DNA of 64,000 nucleotides from Nibribacter roseus. GTDB taxonomy: Bacteria > Bacteroidota > Bacteroidia > Cytophagales > Hymenobacteraceae. This document shows, piece by piece, positions 9,605 through 16,606 of this stretch. The notes beneath the pieces are model-generated. The model worked only from the letters and a program-made list of their open reading frames with translations, was not told the origin of the DNA and did not search any database. The DNA lies in NCBI RefSeq assembly GCF_042662225.1, contig NZ_JBHSYQ010000003.1, forward strand, positions 2,210,373 to 2,274,372, given 5' to 3'. The translations under genes and the position numbers were made by a program. Each line of letters opens with the position of its first letter. Position 1 is the first letter of the stretch.

Positions 9605-11053
9605 ATGGTGAAGTTTAAACAAATAACAGCTGCCCTACTTTTTTCTGCCATGGGTCTTTACAGCTGCATTAATTCCAACGGATCTAAAACTGCCCCCGTT
9701 GTGGCAGACGAGGAGGTGCTTTCTGAGGAAGAGGCAGCCATTGCTAAAAACAACTACATTAACTACTGCGGTGGGTGTCATGGGCGGGAGCTGCAGACTT
9801 TCATTAACCGCAACTGGCAGCACGGGAGCTCCAGAGAAAACTTATTTGAAGGCATCAAACACGGATATCCTAACCAGGGCATGCCGGCTTTCGCCAGCAC
9901 CCTTTCTGATAAGGAAATAATTCAGCTGGTAACGTATATTCGCCAGGGCATTAAAAACCAAGAGAACAATGGCGCAGGCCAAGAGCAAAACAGTGGCAAA
10001 GTTTACCAGTCAGATGAGCTAAGCTTTAGGCTAGACACTGTAGTGACAGGCCTAAATATTGTTTGGGGAATGGCTTTCTTGCCTAACGGAGACATGCTGC
10101 TGACCGAGAAAAGTGGAAAACTGTACCGCTTCACCCAAAACAAGCAACTACAGCAAATAGAAGGCGCACCCGAAGTGCTGGACCAAGGACAGGGCGGAAT
10201 GTTAGATGTAGAGTTACATCCAGCATTTGCACAAAACAATGTGATTTACTTGTCTTATTCAGCAGTGAAAAGAGATGGAGGAACAACTCTTTCTACCACG
10301 GCCGTTATGCGGGCGCGGCTGGAGGGAAATGCGCTGAAAGATCAAAAAGTAATCTTCGAAGGGCAGCCGTGGGAACGTACCCGACACCACTACGGCAGCC
10401 GCTTAGAATTTGGCCCAGATGGATTTCTTTACGTGACCATGGGTGATAGAGGAGGCACCAAAACGAATCCACAGAACTTGGGCGTGTCAGCTGGTAAGGT
10501 TCACCGTATCAAAGAAGACGGAAGCATTCCGGCAGACAATCCGTTTGTAAATCAGAGAGATGCCTTACCATCTATTTTTACCTATGGCAACCGCAATCCG
10601 CAGGGAATGGCCCTGAACCCTGACACGAAAGAAATCTGGATAAACGAACACGGGCCTAAAGGGGGCGACGAAATCAATATTATCCAGAAAGGGCATAATT
10701 ACGGGTGGGCTATTGTGACCCATGGCATAGACTACAATGGTTCTATCATTTCTGATCTAAAGCAGAAAGAAGGCGTAACCGATCCTGTAAAAATCTGGAC
10801 ACCGTCCATAGCTCCCTCCGGAACGGCGTTTGTGACAGGTAACCGCTACAAGGGCTGGCAAGGAGACGCGTTGGTGGGCTCCTTAAGCTTCAGGTTTCTG
10901 AGCCGGGTAAAAGTAGACGGAAACAAAGTGACAGGGGAGGAAAGGCTGTTGCAAGACATAGGCCGTGTCCGTGACGTCAAAATGAGCCCTGATGGCTATA
11001 TCTACATCTCCGTAGAAAAAGTAGGCGTGCTGCGGCTGGTACCAGTTAATTAA
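9605..11053 (+). CDS. Cytochrome c / PQQ-dependent sugar dehydrogenase-type lipoprotein
   Basis: A 482-residue fusion. A signal peptide ends in the lipobox LYSC (Cys21). Residues about 40-115 form a class I cytochrome c domain with heme motif CGGCH (Cys55, Cys58, His59) and a probable axial Met in GMPAF. Residues about 135-480 form a soluble glucose/sorbosone dehydrogenase-like beta-propeller, with landmarks such as TYGNRNPQGMALNP, WINEHGPKGGDEIN and HNYGW. The protein would oxidise a sugar or alcohol in the periplasm with PQQ and pass electrons to its own heme. No PQQ synthesis gene is in the window, so the cofactor is inferred. Confidence 0.88.
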   Translation: MVKFKQITAALLFSAMGLYSCINSNGSKTAPVVADEEVLSEEEAAIAKNNYINYCGGCHGRELQTFINRNWQHGSSRENLFEGIKHGYPNQGMPAFASTLSDKEIIQLVTYIRQGIKNQENNGAGQEQNSGKVYQSDELSFRLDTVVTGLNIVWGMAFLPNGDMLLTEKSGKLYRFTQNKQLQQIEGAPEVLDQGQGGMLDVELHPAFAQNNVIYLSYSAVKRDGGTTLSTTAVMRARLEGNALKDQKVIFEGQPWERTRHHYGSRLEFGPDGFLYVTMGDRGGTKTNPQNLGVSAGKVHRIKEDGSIPADNPFVNQRDALPSIFTYGNRNPQGMALNPDTKEIWINEHGPKGGDEINIIQKGHNYGWAIVTHGIDYNGSIISDLKQKEGVTDPVKIWTPSIAPSGTAFVTGNRYKGWQGDALVGSLSFRFLSRVKVDGNKVTGEERLLQDIGRVRDVKMSPDGYIYISVEKVGVLRLVPVN

Positions 11054-11123
11054 TGAGTAATGATCAATGAGTAATGATTAATAACAAATACTTTAATCAT
11101 TGTTCATTACTCATTGGTCATTA
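11051..11123. repeat. Self-similar inverted repeat between convergent genes
   Basis: The two ~31 nt arms (11051-11081 and 11093-11123) are imperfect reverse complements built from the word ATGAGTAATGA / TCATTACTCAT, with a loop of about 11 nt. It sits between the convergent dehydrogenase and Rieske genes and could terminate transcription from both sides. The right arm extends into the last codons of the Rieske gene, encoding its final residues LMTNE. Confidence 0.7.
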
Positions 11124-11433
11124 AAAAGAGTCCGTCTTCTCTGGCTTCTAGGGGGTAGCGTTGGAGGGGCTTAGTTCTACCTTGGCATTCTTCACCGGTG
11201 GCTAAATGGAAACGGTAGCTGTGCCAGGGGCAAACAATTTCGTTCAGGTAATTGGTGGTGCCGCGGCTCAGGGAATCACCTAAATGCGGACAGGCATTTT
11301 TTACGGCAAAGAGACCGGCGCTGGTGTGCGCAATACATATTTCCTGCCCGTTTACAACTAGGGCTGTTGCCTTGGTAAGAGGAATCTGCTGCTTGGCTGC
11401 CGCTTCACTTTCAAAAATCTTGATCCACCCCAT
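11107..11433 (-). CDS. Rieske [2Fe-2S] ferredoxin-like protein
   Basis: A 108-residue protein without signal peptide that is almost entirely a Rieske domain. Cluster ligands are Cys48 and His50 in CPHLGDSL and Cys68 and His71 in CPWHSYRF. It resembles the small soluble Rieske proteins (NirD/ferredoxin-component type) that carry electrons to oxygenases or reductases; its partner is not nearby. The upstream leader holds a palindrome copy, and the first tandem RNA gene ends 64 bp upstream of the start. The C-terminal codons overlap the inverted repeat at 11051-11123. Confidence 0.9.
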   Translation of the reverse strand: MGWIKIFESEAAAKQQIPLTKATALVVNGQEICIAHTSAGLFAVKNACPHLGDSLSRGTTNYLNEIVCPWHSYRFHLATGEECQGRTKPLQRYPLEAREDGLFLMTNE

Positions 11434-11442
11434 AGTTTGGTC

Positions 11443-11480
11443 TGTTTTAGCTTCAATTTCTGAAAAACAGCGCTAAAACG
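11443..11480. repeat. Palindrome family copy 4
   Basis: Starts TGTTTTAGC, centre TTTCTGAAAAA, ends CGCTAAAACG. It lies only 9 bp upstream of the Rieske start codon and 16 bp from the terminator of the first tandem RNA, so it would be in the Rieske 5' leader if a read-through transcript exists. Confidence 0.75.
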
Positions 11481-11496
11481 GAAACTCTTATAAATG

Positions 11497-11655
11497 AAAA
11501 AGCCCGGAATCTTCCGGGCCCCTTACACCAAACTAACAAACAAAATTTTTATTAAACCTAAATTCTATGAAGAGCCGGTTTACCAGGCCAGCTAATCTGT
11601 CTTCAGGGAACAATCGCTCGAAGAGGGATTCGGGCGGCTGCTGTCCTGATTGCGA
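11497..11655 (-). ncRNA. Tandem structured RNA candidate, copy 1
   Basis: A ~160 nt transcription unit without a convincing ORF. A promoter (11658-11688) precedes it and an intrinsic terminator ends it: GCCCGGAA / TTCCGGGC (11502-11519) followed on the minus strand by five Ts. Two further helices are supported by comparison with copy 2: stem A, TCAGG / CCTGA (complements at 11645-11649 and 11603-11607), and stem B, AGCTGG / CCGGCT, closing a loop with GGTAA. In copy 2 both stems keep pairing with different bases. The stretch between stem-A arms, GCAGCCGCC..GAGCGATTG, is strongly conserved. It matches no RNA family I can name; the end-to-end pairing of 6S RNA is absent. The 74-residue frame across it is probably fortuitous because copy 2 has an in-frame stop. 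Confidence 0.65.
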
Positions 11656-11657
11656 TA

Positions 11658-11688
11658 CAAAGATGCAGGCCTTTCTTCCGGAAGCCAA
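11658..11688 (-). promoter_or_regulatory. Promoter of tandem RNA copy 1
   Basis: On the minus strand: TTG (11686-11688), a 20 bp spacer, then CATCTTTG (11658-11665), close to the Bacteroidota -33 TTG / -7 TAnnTTTG consensus. The same boxes and the same spacing recur in copy 2. Transcription would start about 4-7 bp below the -7 box. Confidence 0.65.
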
Positions 11689-11936
11689 CAACAATAAGAT
11701 TAAGCAGGCCTTTTTCTGACTGAACTGAGAAAAAGCCGGAGTGAACCGGTACACCAAGTACCTTAACTTTACTTTTACGCGACCGAATCGGGTTATGATG
11801 TACTGGTGCTCGTCTCTTCAGACATAAACTCTTTTGGTATGCATTGTTCTACAGTAGGTACAGAGCAATGCCTACCAATTCAAAAAGTAAGTAAGGTTCA
11901 AAGCGGTTGAGGGAAGTACAGAAAAGACTGAAAATG

Positions 11937-12088
11937 AAAAAGCCCGGAATCTTCCGGGCCCCTTACACCAAACTAACAAACAAAACTTTTATTAAACCTT
12001 AATGAAGTGCTGGGTTACCAAGCCAGCATTTCTGCTTTTACAGCAATCGCTCAAAGAGTGATTCAGGCGGCTGCCGTTGTAATTGCGA
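11937..12088 (-). ncRNA. Tandem structured RNA candidate, copy 2
   Basis: The second copy of the duplicated unit, about 150 nt, 430 bp upstream of copy 1 on the same strand. The terminator region (stem GCCCGGAA / TTCCGGGC at 11942-11959) and the ~35 nt before it are almost identical to copy 1. Stem A here is TTACA / TGTAA (complements at 12078-12082 and 12038-12042) and stem B is TGCTGG / CCAGCA. Relative to copy 1, three stem-A pairs and one stem-B pair change on both sides and stay paired, and one G-T wobble in stem B becomes A-T. No protein-coding gene follows directly, which argues against a leader role for this copy. Confidence 0.65.
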
Positions 12089-12090
12089 TA

Positions 12091-12121
12091 CAAAGATGCA
12101 GGCATTCTTTTCTAGGCTCAA
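12091..12121 (-). promoter_or_regulatory. Promoter of tandem RNA copy 2
   Basis: On the minus strand: TTG (12119-12121), a 20 bp spacer, then CATCTTTG (12091-12098). Box sequences and spacing are the same as for copy 1, although the spacer sequence has diverged. Confidence 0.65.
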
Positions 12122-12257
12122 CCTGATTAAGACTAAGCAGGCCTTTTTCTGACTGAAGTGAGATTTTGAGGGAGTGAAGCGGATTGTAAATACCTGTGTT
12201 GCCTTATTTATGGCTGAAGTAGGTAAGGACGATCATCAGCTCAACAGGCAAAAAAAT

Positions 12258-12315
12258 AGCTTAAAAGTAATCAGATGCCAGAGCGCAAGCGGATAGCTAA
12301 GATTACTTTTAAGCT
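12258..12315. other. Long perfect hairpin of unknown role
   Basis: A perfect 15 bp stem AGCTTAAAAGTAATC (12258-12272) / GATTACTTTTAAGCT (12301-12315) encloses 28 nt that contain a smaller GCGCAAGC motif. It lies between the cupin gene end and the promoter of RNA copy 2. It lacks a T-run on either side, so it is not a typical terminator. Confidence 0.55.
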
Positions 12316-12393
12316 TAAGTAGAGTGTGAATGTTTCTGTTTTTACGGGGGTAAAACCCTAAGGTTTAAGCTTCTCCGAAAAAAAATCAAAAAA

Positions 12394-12780
12394 TTAGTTT
12401 TTGGCAACTGAGGGCTCTAAAACTACAATTTTGAATGTTTTGTCACCGGTGTTCCAGTTTTTGAAATGGGTAAGGTCCATCCAAAGTCTGTCGCCGGTTT
12501 TCACACTCACTTCTTTCACGCTACCGTCCGGAGTTACCATTTTCAAGGTTCCGTCAGAGGCGGCGTAGGCTTCTTGCTCTGGGTTAGAGTGGTAATCCAA
12601 GAATTCACCTGGGGCTAACTCTAAAGACAGAATACGCACATTTTCAGTTTTCACAACCTGATGAAATACTTTGGTAGTGCGGGTGGTTGGTCCGTTTGCT
12701 GCACCGTTAGAAGCAAAAGAGGGGGCCACGTTCAACATGAAACAGATGGCAACTAAAGCGGAGGTAAAACGAGTTTTCAT
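12394..12780 (-). CDS. Exported cupin-fold protein
   Basis: A 128-residue protein with a signal peptide (about residues 1-23, ending in SFA). The mature part is a single small cupin-like barrel: GEFLDYHSNPEQEAYAASDG resembles motif 1 with metal-type His and Glu, then KTGDRLWMDLTHFKNW resembles motif 2 with a His. Small periplasmic cupins of this kind have no fixed function. No partner gene is adjacent; the tandem RNA genes follow on the same strand. Confidence 0.75.
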   Translation of the reverse strand: MKTRFTSALVAICFMLNVAPSFASNGAANGPTTRTTKVFHQVVKTENVRILSLELAPGEFLDYHSNPEQEAYAASDGTLKMVTPDGSVKEVSVKTGDRLWMDLTHFKNWNTGDKTFKIVVLEPSVAKN

Positions 12781-13351
12781 AGTAATGTATAGTATGTTTT
12801 AATTTTTGATTTTAGAAGCCTGACTCACACCGTTGGAGTAGCGCTTTTGATTATATAGATGCAAATGTCGGGAAAACGTTGCTTTCCAAATAGTTAAAAA
12901 AAAGTTAACGGCCTTAATTGAGGATGAAGCCGTACAAAGTGATGATGAGACGGACTTTTTTAAGGATGAAGAGGACACTGTTTTTCTGCTGTTTTTCAGA
13001 AAACAGGCCCAAACCACAAAAAGGCAGAGCGAAAGAGGTGATTCTTTGAAAATGAGAAACTTACTCAGGCAAGGGTGGAAGTATAGGCATGTTGGGCAAA
13101 GACGGTCGTAGGGACAGGTCGTGACCTATTCGTTATGGTTGCCAACGGTAATAAAATAAATCGTAGATCGGCTAGCGGAACCATTCCTTTTCATCCCATG
13201 GAAGGAGTTTGTCTTTTGCGAGAAATAGGATGCACAGAGGCTAGCTGCTTTCCTCTGGCTTCAGATTGAGGAAGAAGCAAGTAAGTCATGAAAGCCTAAG
13301 ATTTCAGAACTGAAAGGTTTATTGAAATGAGCGTACATAAACAAGCTAAGT
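12781..13351. other. Gene-free region downstream of priA
   Basis: About 570 bp with no convincing gene. It holds a palindrome copy (12978-13014) and a small palindromic motif (GGACAGGTCGTGACCTATT, about 13112-13130) of a type often interspersed in bacterial genomes. The short minus-strand frame at 12799-13017 runs into the palindrome and is probably not coding. Confidence 0.5.
12978..13014. repeat. Palindrome family copy 5
   Basis: Starts CTGTTTTTC, centre TTTTCAGAAAA, ends CAGGCCCAAAC. Intergenic. Confidence 0.7.
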
Positions 13352-15886
13352 TTACGCTGGGTCAACATCAATGGCTACGCGCAGGTTCTTGAAATCTTTG
13401 CTTTGGAGGAGATGGAATACGGCTTCCTGTATCTGATTTTTTGAGAAGCGAAGGCGGCCTCCGTCTCGGTCAAGTTTTACGTGTACTTCCTGCAGGAAAA
13501 GATTCCTGATTTTGAAAATATGCGGCGGTTCGGGGCCAAGAATACCAGTGCGGCCCAGGCGGTCGGTTAGGTCTTTGGCTAAGGCAATGGCGGCTGCCTC
13601 ACAAGGCTTGGCCTCTGGGTGCTTAACTGTAATTTTAATGATGCGCACAAACGGAGGGTAACGGAACTTCTGCCGTTCAGCAATTTCCTGCTCGTACAGC
13701 CCCAGATAGTTATTCTCTATCACGCGCTCAAAAATAGTTTGGTTAGGGTTGGCAGTCTGTATAATTACTTTGCCCGGCTTTCCTTTTCGGCCGGCCCGGC
13801 CACTGACTTGTACAAACAGCTGGTACGCCCGCTCATGGGCCCTGTAGTCCGGGAAGTGAATAATGCTGTCGGCGCTTAAGATGCCTACCAGACTCACATG
13901 TTCAAAATCAAGTCCTTTGGTCACCATTTGGGTACCCACCAAAATATTAGTGCGCTGTTGCTCAAAGTCCTCAATAATCTGCTGATGGCTGTTCTTGCGT
14001 TTAGTGGTGTCCAGATCCATGCGCTGTATGCGGGCCTCCGGCAAGAGCAGTTTTAATTCATCTTCAATTTTTTCAGTGCCGAAGCCCACCGTTTTAAGCA
14101 TGGTAGAACCACAGGCAGGGCATTCATTGGGCTTGCGCTCATGGTAGCCGCAATAGTGACACCTTAATTCATTAGAGAACTTGTGGTAAGAAAGGCTCAC
14201 GGCACAGTTACGGCACTTAGGAATCCAGGCGCAGTCGTTGCAGTCAATAAAAGGGGAGTAGCCACGGCGGTTCTGGAACAGAATGACCTGTTCTTTGCGG
14301 TGCAGGGTGTCTTCCATGTCATGCACCAGTTTCTGCGAGAAGTGGCTGAGCATGTTTTTGCGGAGGCTTTCGCGGCGTATGTCTACCAGTTCAATTTCAG
14401 GCAAAACAGCTTCTCCGTAGCGCACGTGCAAATTAACCAGACCCCATCGGCCGGTTTGGCAGTGGTAATATGTCTCTACTGAGGGCGTGGCGGAACCTAA
14501 TAGTGTTTTTGCCCCATGAAAATGAGCCATCATGAGCGCAACTTCTCGGGCGTTGTAGCGGGGGGCGGGCTCGTGTTGCTTGTAAGAGGGCTCGTGTTCT
14601 TCGTCTACTACAAGAAGGGAGAGCGAATGAAATGGCAGAAACACGGAAGAGCGCACCCCAACGATCACCTGAAACCTACCAGATAGAATCCCATTCCAGA
14701 CTTCTACCCGCTCATTGTCGGAGAATTTGGAGTGGTATACCCCCAAACGGTCTTGGAAAACCCGTTTCAGGCGGGTCACTATTTGAGCGGTAAGGGCAAT
14801 TTCTGGCAAAAGGTACAATACCTGACCACCTGCGTCTACAGCTTTCTGAATTAGGTCAATATACACCTCTGTTTTACCGCTGCCGGTAATACCGTGCAAC
14901 AGCACCGTGTCTTTGCTGTTAAAGTGATCTAAAACTTCATCTCGGGCGCTTGCCTGGTCAGGTGAAAGTTCCGAGGCAAGATAGGGGCCACGGCCTTCCG
15001 CTACCGGAAAGCGGCTCACCACCACATCAAACTGCTCCAGTACGCCGTTTTTGATAAGCGTATTAATGGCCGAAAGTGACAGGTGGGGGTTAGAGGTGAG
15101 CAGGTTCTTTTCTACGCCATGCTCGTTCAACGCCATATCTTGCAGCAAGGGGTTTAGCTGCACGTATTTCAGGAGTACATCTAACTGCTTGGCTTTAGTG
15201 GCCAGTTGATTAAACAATTCCTCTAGAGTCGCTTCGTCGGTGGTGAAGGCAGGGGCTAAGCGCACCTTCTTCACTACTTTAGGGGCATATTTCTCTGCTA
15301 TTTCCTCATATATAATGATAACTTCCTTGAGGAGTAGGGATTTGATGATTTTATGGAAGCTGGTGAGCTGCAGCAGCTGACCAGCTTCGGTAAATGTTAG
15401 GTGGGGCTTTTGCCGCAGCGCGAACAGAATCTTCTCCTCGTGAGCGGTAAGTGGCCACTCATTCGTTTCTTCGCTAAACTGAGGGTGGAGCTGAATTTTA
15501 GACTCGCTGCTGAGCTTTAAGGCGGCAGGCAGGGCAGCGTTAATCACCTCGCCCAAGGTGCACATATAGTACTCGGCTATCCAACTGAATAGTTTTAGCT
15601 GAGGTCCGGTGACAACGGGTTTCTCATCTATTACCTCCAGAATGTATTTCGCTTGGTAATCAGTAGGCGCTTGCTCGTGTACACGCGCCACCACACAACT
15701 CAATACTTTCTTCGTTCCGAACTGTACCAGTACCCGAGCCCCTACCAGTACGTCGTCGCTCATTTCAAGCGGAATGCGGTACGTGAAAAGCTTGGGTAGG
15801 GGCAAAGGCAAAATGACGTCCGCGAACAGGGTTACCCGTTCAGGGACGTCATCAGCGGGGATATGAAATTCTAGTTCGGGTGTCAA
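13352..15886 (-). CDS. priA: Primosomal protein N' (PriA helicase)
   Basis: An 844-residue superfamily 2 DNA helicase that restarts stalled replication forks. Domains in order: N-terminal 3' DNA-binding domain (about 1-120), winged-helix region, helicase core with Walker A GITGSGKT and DEEH box followed by EPSYKQ, and a zinc-binding insertion with eight cysteines (pattern C-x2-C, C-x2-C, C-x2-C, C-x2-C in about residues 548-590). Motif QVSGRAGRKGKPG is typical of PriA. Length is slightly above the E. coli protein, normal for Bacteroidota. A palindrome copy lies 9 bp upstream of the ATG. Confidence 0.97.
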   Translation of the reverse strand: MTPELEFHIPADDVPERVTLFADVILPLPLPKLFTYRIPLEMSDDVLVGARVLVQFGTKKVLSCVVARVHEQAPTDYQAKYILEVIDEKPVVTGPQLKLFSWIAEYYMCTLGEVINAALPAALKLSSESKIQLHPQFSEETNEWPLTAHEEKILFALRQKPHLTFTEAGQLLQLTSFHKIIKSLLLKEVIIIYEEIAEKYAPKVVKKVRLAPAFTTDEATLEELFNQLATKAKQLDVLLKYVQLNPLLQDMALNEHGVEKNLLTSNPHLSLSAINTLIKNGVLEQFDVVVSRFPVAEGRGPYLASELSPDQASARDEVLDHFNSKDTVLLHGITGSGKTEVYIDLIQKAVDAGGQVLYLLPEIALTAQIVTRLKRVFQDRLGVYHSKFSDNERVEVWNGILSGRFQVIVGVRSSVFLPFHSLSLLVVDEEHEPSYKQHEPAPRYNAREVALMMAHFHGAKTLLGSATPSVETYYHCQTGRWGLVNLHVRYGEAVLPEIELVDIRRESLRKNMLSHFSQKLVHDMEDTLHRKEQVILFQNRRGYSPFIDCNDCAWIPKCRNCAVSLSYHKFSNELRCHYCGYHERKPNECPACGSTMLKTVGFGTEKIEDELKLLLPEARIQRMDLDTTKRKNSHQQIIEDFEQQRTNILVGTQMVTKGLDFEHVSLVGILSADSIIHFPDYRAHERAYQLFVQVSGRAGRKGKPGKVIIQTANPNQTIFERVIENNYLGLYEQEIAERQKFRYPPFVRIIKITVKHPEAKPCEAAAIALAKDLTDRLGRTGILGPEPPHIFKIRNLFLQEVHVKLDRDGGRLRFSKNQIQEAVFHLLQSKDFKNLRVAIDVDPA

Positions 15887-15894
15887 AGCGGGTA

Positions 15895-15929
15895 GTTTAG
15901 GCCAAAGTTCGGAAAAACAGGCCGTAAAC
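15895..15929. repeat. Palindrome family copy 6
   Basis: Starts GTTTAGGCC, contains TTCGGAAAAACAG and ends GGCCGTAAAC. It sits between the small exported-protein gene and priA, 9 bp from the priA start, so it would lie in the mRNA right at the translation start region. Confidence 0.65.
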
Positions 15930-15940
15930 GGAAGCTTTGC

Positions 15941-16399
15941 TTAGTCCACTTTGAAATCTTCTACCAGAAGGGCCTTCTTGGCTTTGTCTTGTTGTGTTGG
16001 AGTTTGAAGCACCGTGGTGTAAAGCAATACAGGCTCATTTTTGCGAAGCTCTAACTGAAGCTGCTCAATAAGGTCTGTCTGCACCGGTAACCAAAACTCC
16101 TGGCTGTTGTATTTAAACAGAAGCTCATATTTATAAGCTTTCAAATCTTTCTTCTCCATTCCTATAGCTTGCATCAGCTCCAGGTTTTCAGAGGATAGCT
16201 TACGGAACTGGCCATCATAGACCATTGATAACCGGAAGCCTTCGGCGCTAGGGGCAGAGGGCGTAGCGTTTACAATTGATTCAACGGTAGTTACGGGGTG
16301 AGTTTTGTCTAAACGTTCCCAATAGTTACTTCCGTTCTGAGCGAAGCTGGTTGCAGCAAAGGCTAACCATACTACACTTGCCAAAAAAATCTTTTTCAC
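15941..16399 (-). CDS. Small exported protein of unknown function
   Basis: A 152-residue protein with a clear signal peptide (about residues 1-20, ending in SFA before QNGS). The mature part has no cysteines or obvious catalytic motif; it is rich in charged residues and likely a small periplasmic alpha/beta domain. I do not recognise the family. It is 54 bp upstream of priA on the same strand and may be co-transcribed with it, which says little about its role. Confidence 0.7.
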   Translation of the reverse strand: MKKIFLASVVWLAFAATSFAQNGSNYWERLDKTHPVTTVESIVNATPSAPSAEGFRLSMVYDGQFRKLSSENLELMQAIGMEKKDLKAYKYELLFKYNSQEFWLPVQTDLIEQLQLELRKNEPVLLYTTVLQTPTQQDKAKKALLVEDFKVD

Positions 16400-16606
16400 T
16401 TTCTAAAGGGTTTAGTTGATATGTTTAACAGGTAAAGCCGCTTTTCTAGCGAGTAGTTCCTATTATTCGTCGAATATCCGAACTATAATTTTAAAGTGCA
16501 ATAGCTTAATTTTGAGCTTTTTTTATAAAACCCTTTATATAAGCGTTTAGTAAGGATTCTTTTTTAAAAGTGATATCAGATTCTTTTTATAATTATAAAC
16601 TTTTTT

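Noticed and set aside
11533..11757. 74-residue minus-strand frame over RNA copy 1
   Set aside because: Copy 2 has an in-frame stop within the conserved part and the differences preserve RNA pairing rather than protein.
11497..12088. 6S RNA identity for the duplicated RNAs
   Set aside because: 6S RNA needs long pairing of its two ends around a central bubble; here the 3' end is a stand-alone terminator hairpin.
12799..13017. 72-residue minus-strand frame
   Set aside because: It begins inside a palindrome copy, has Ser/Lys-rich low-complexity content and no recognisable features.
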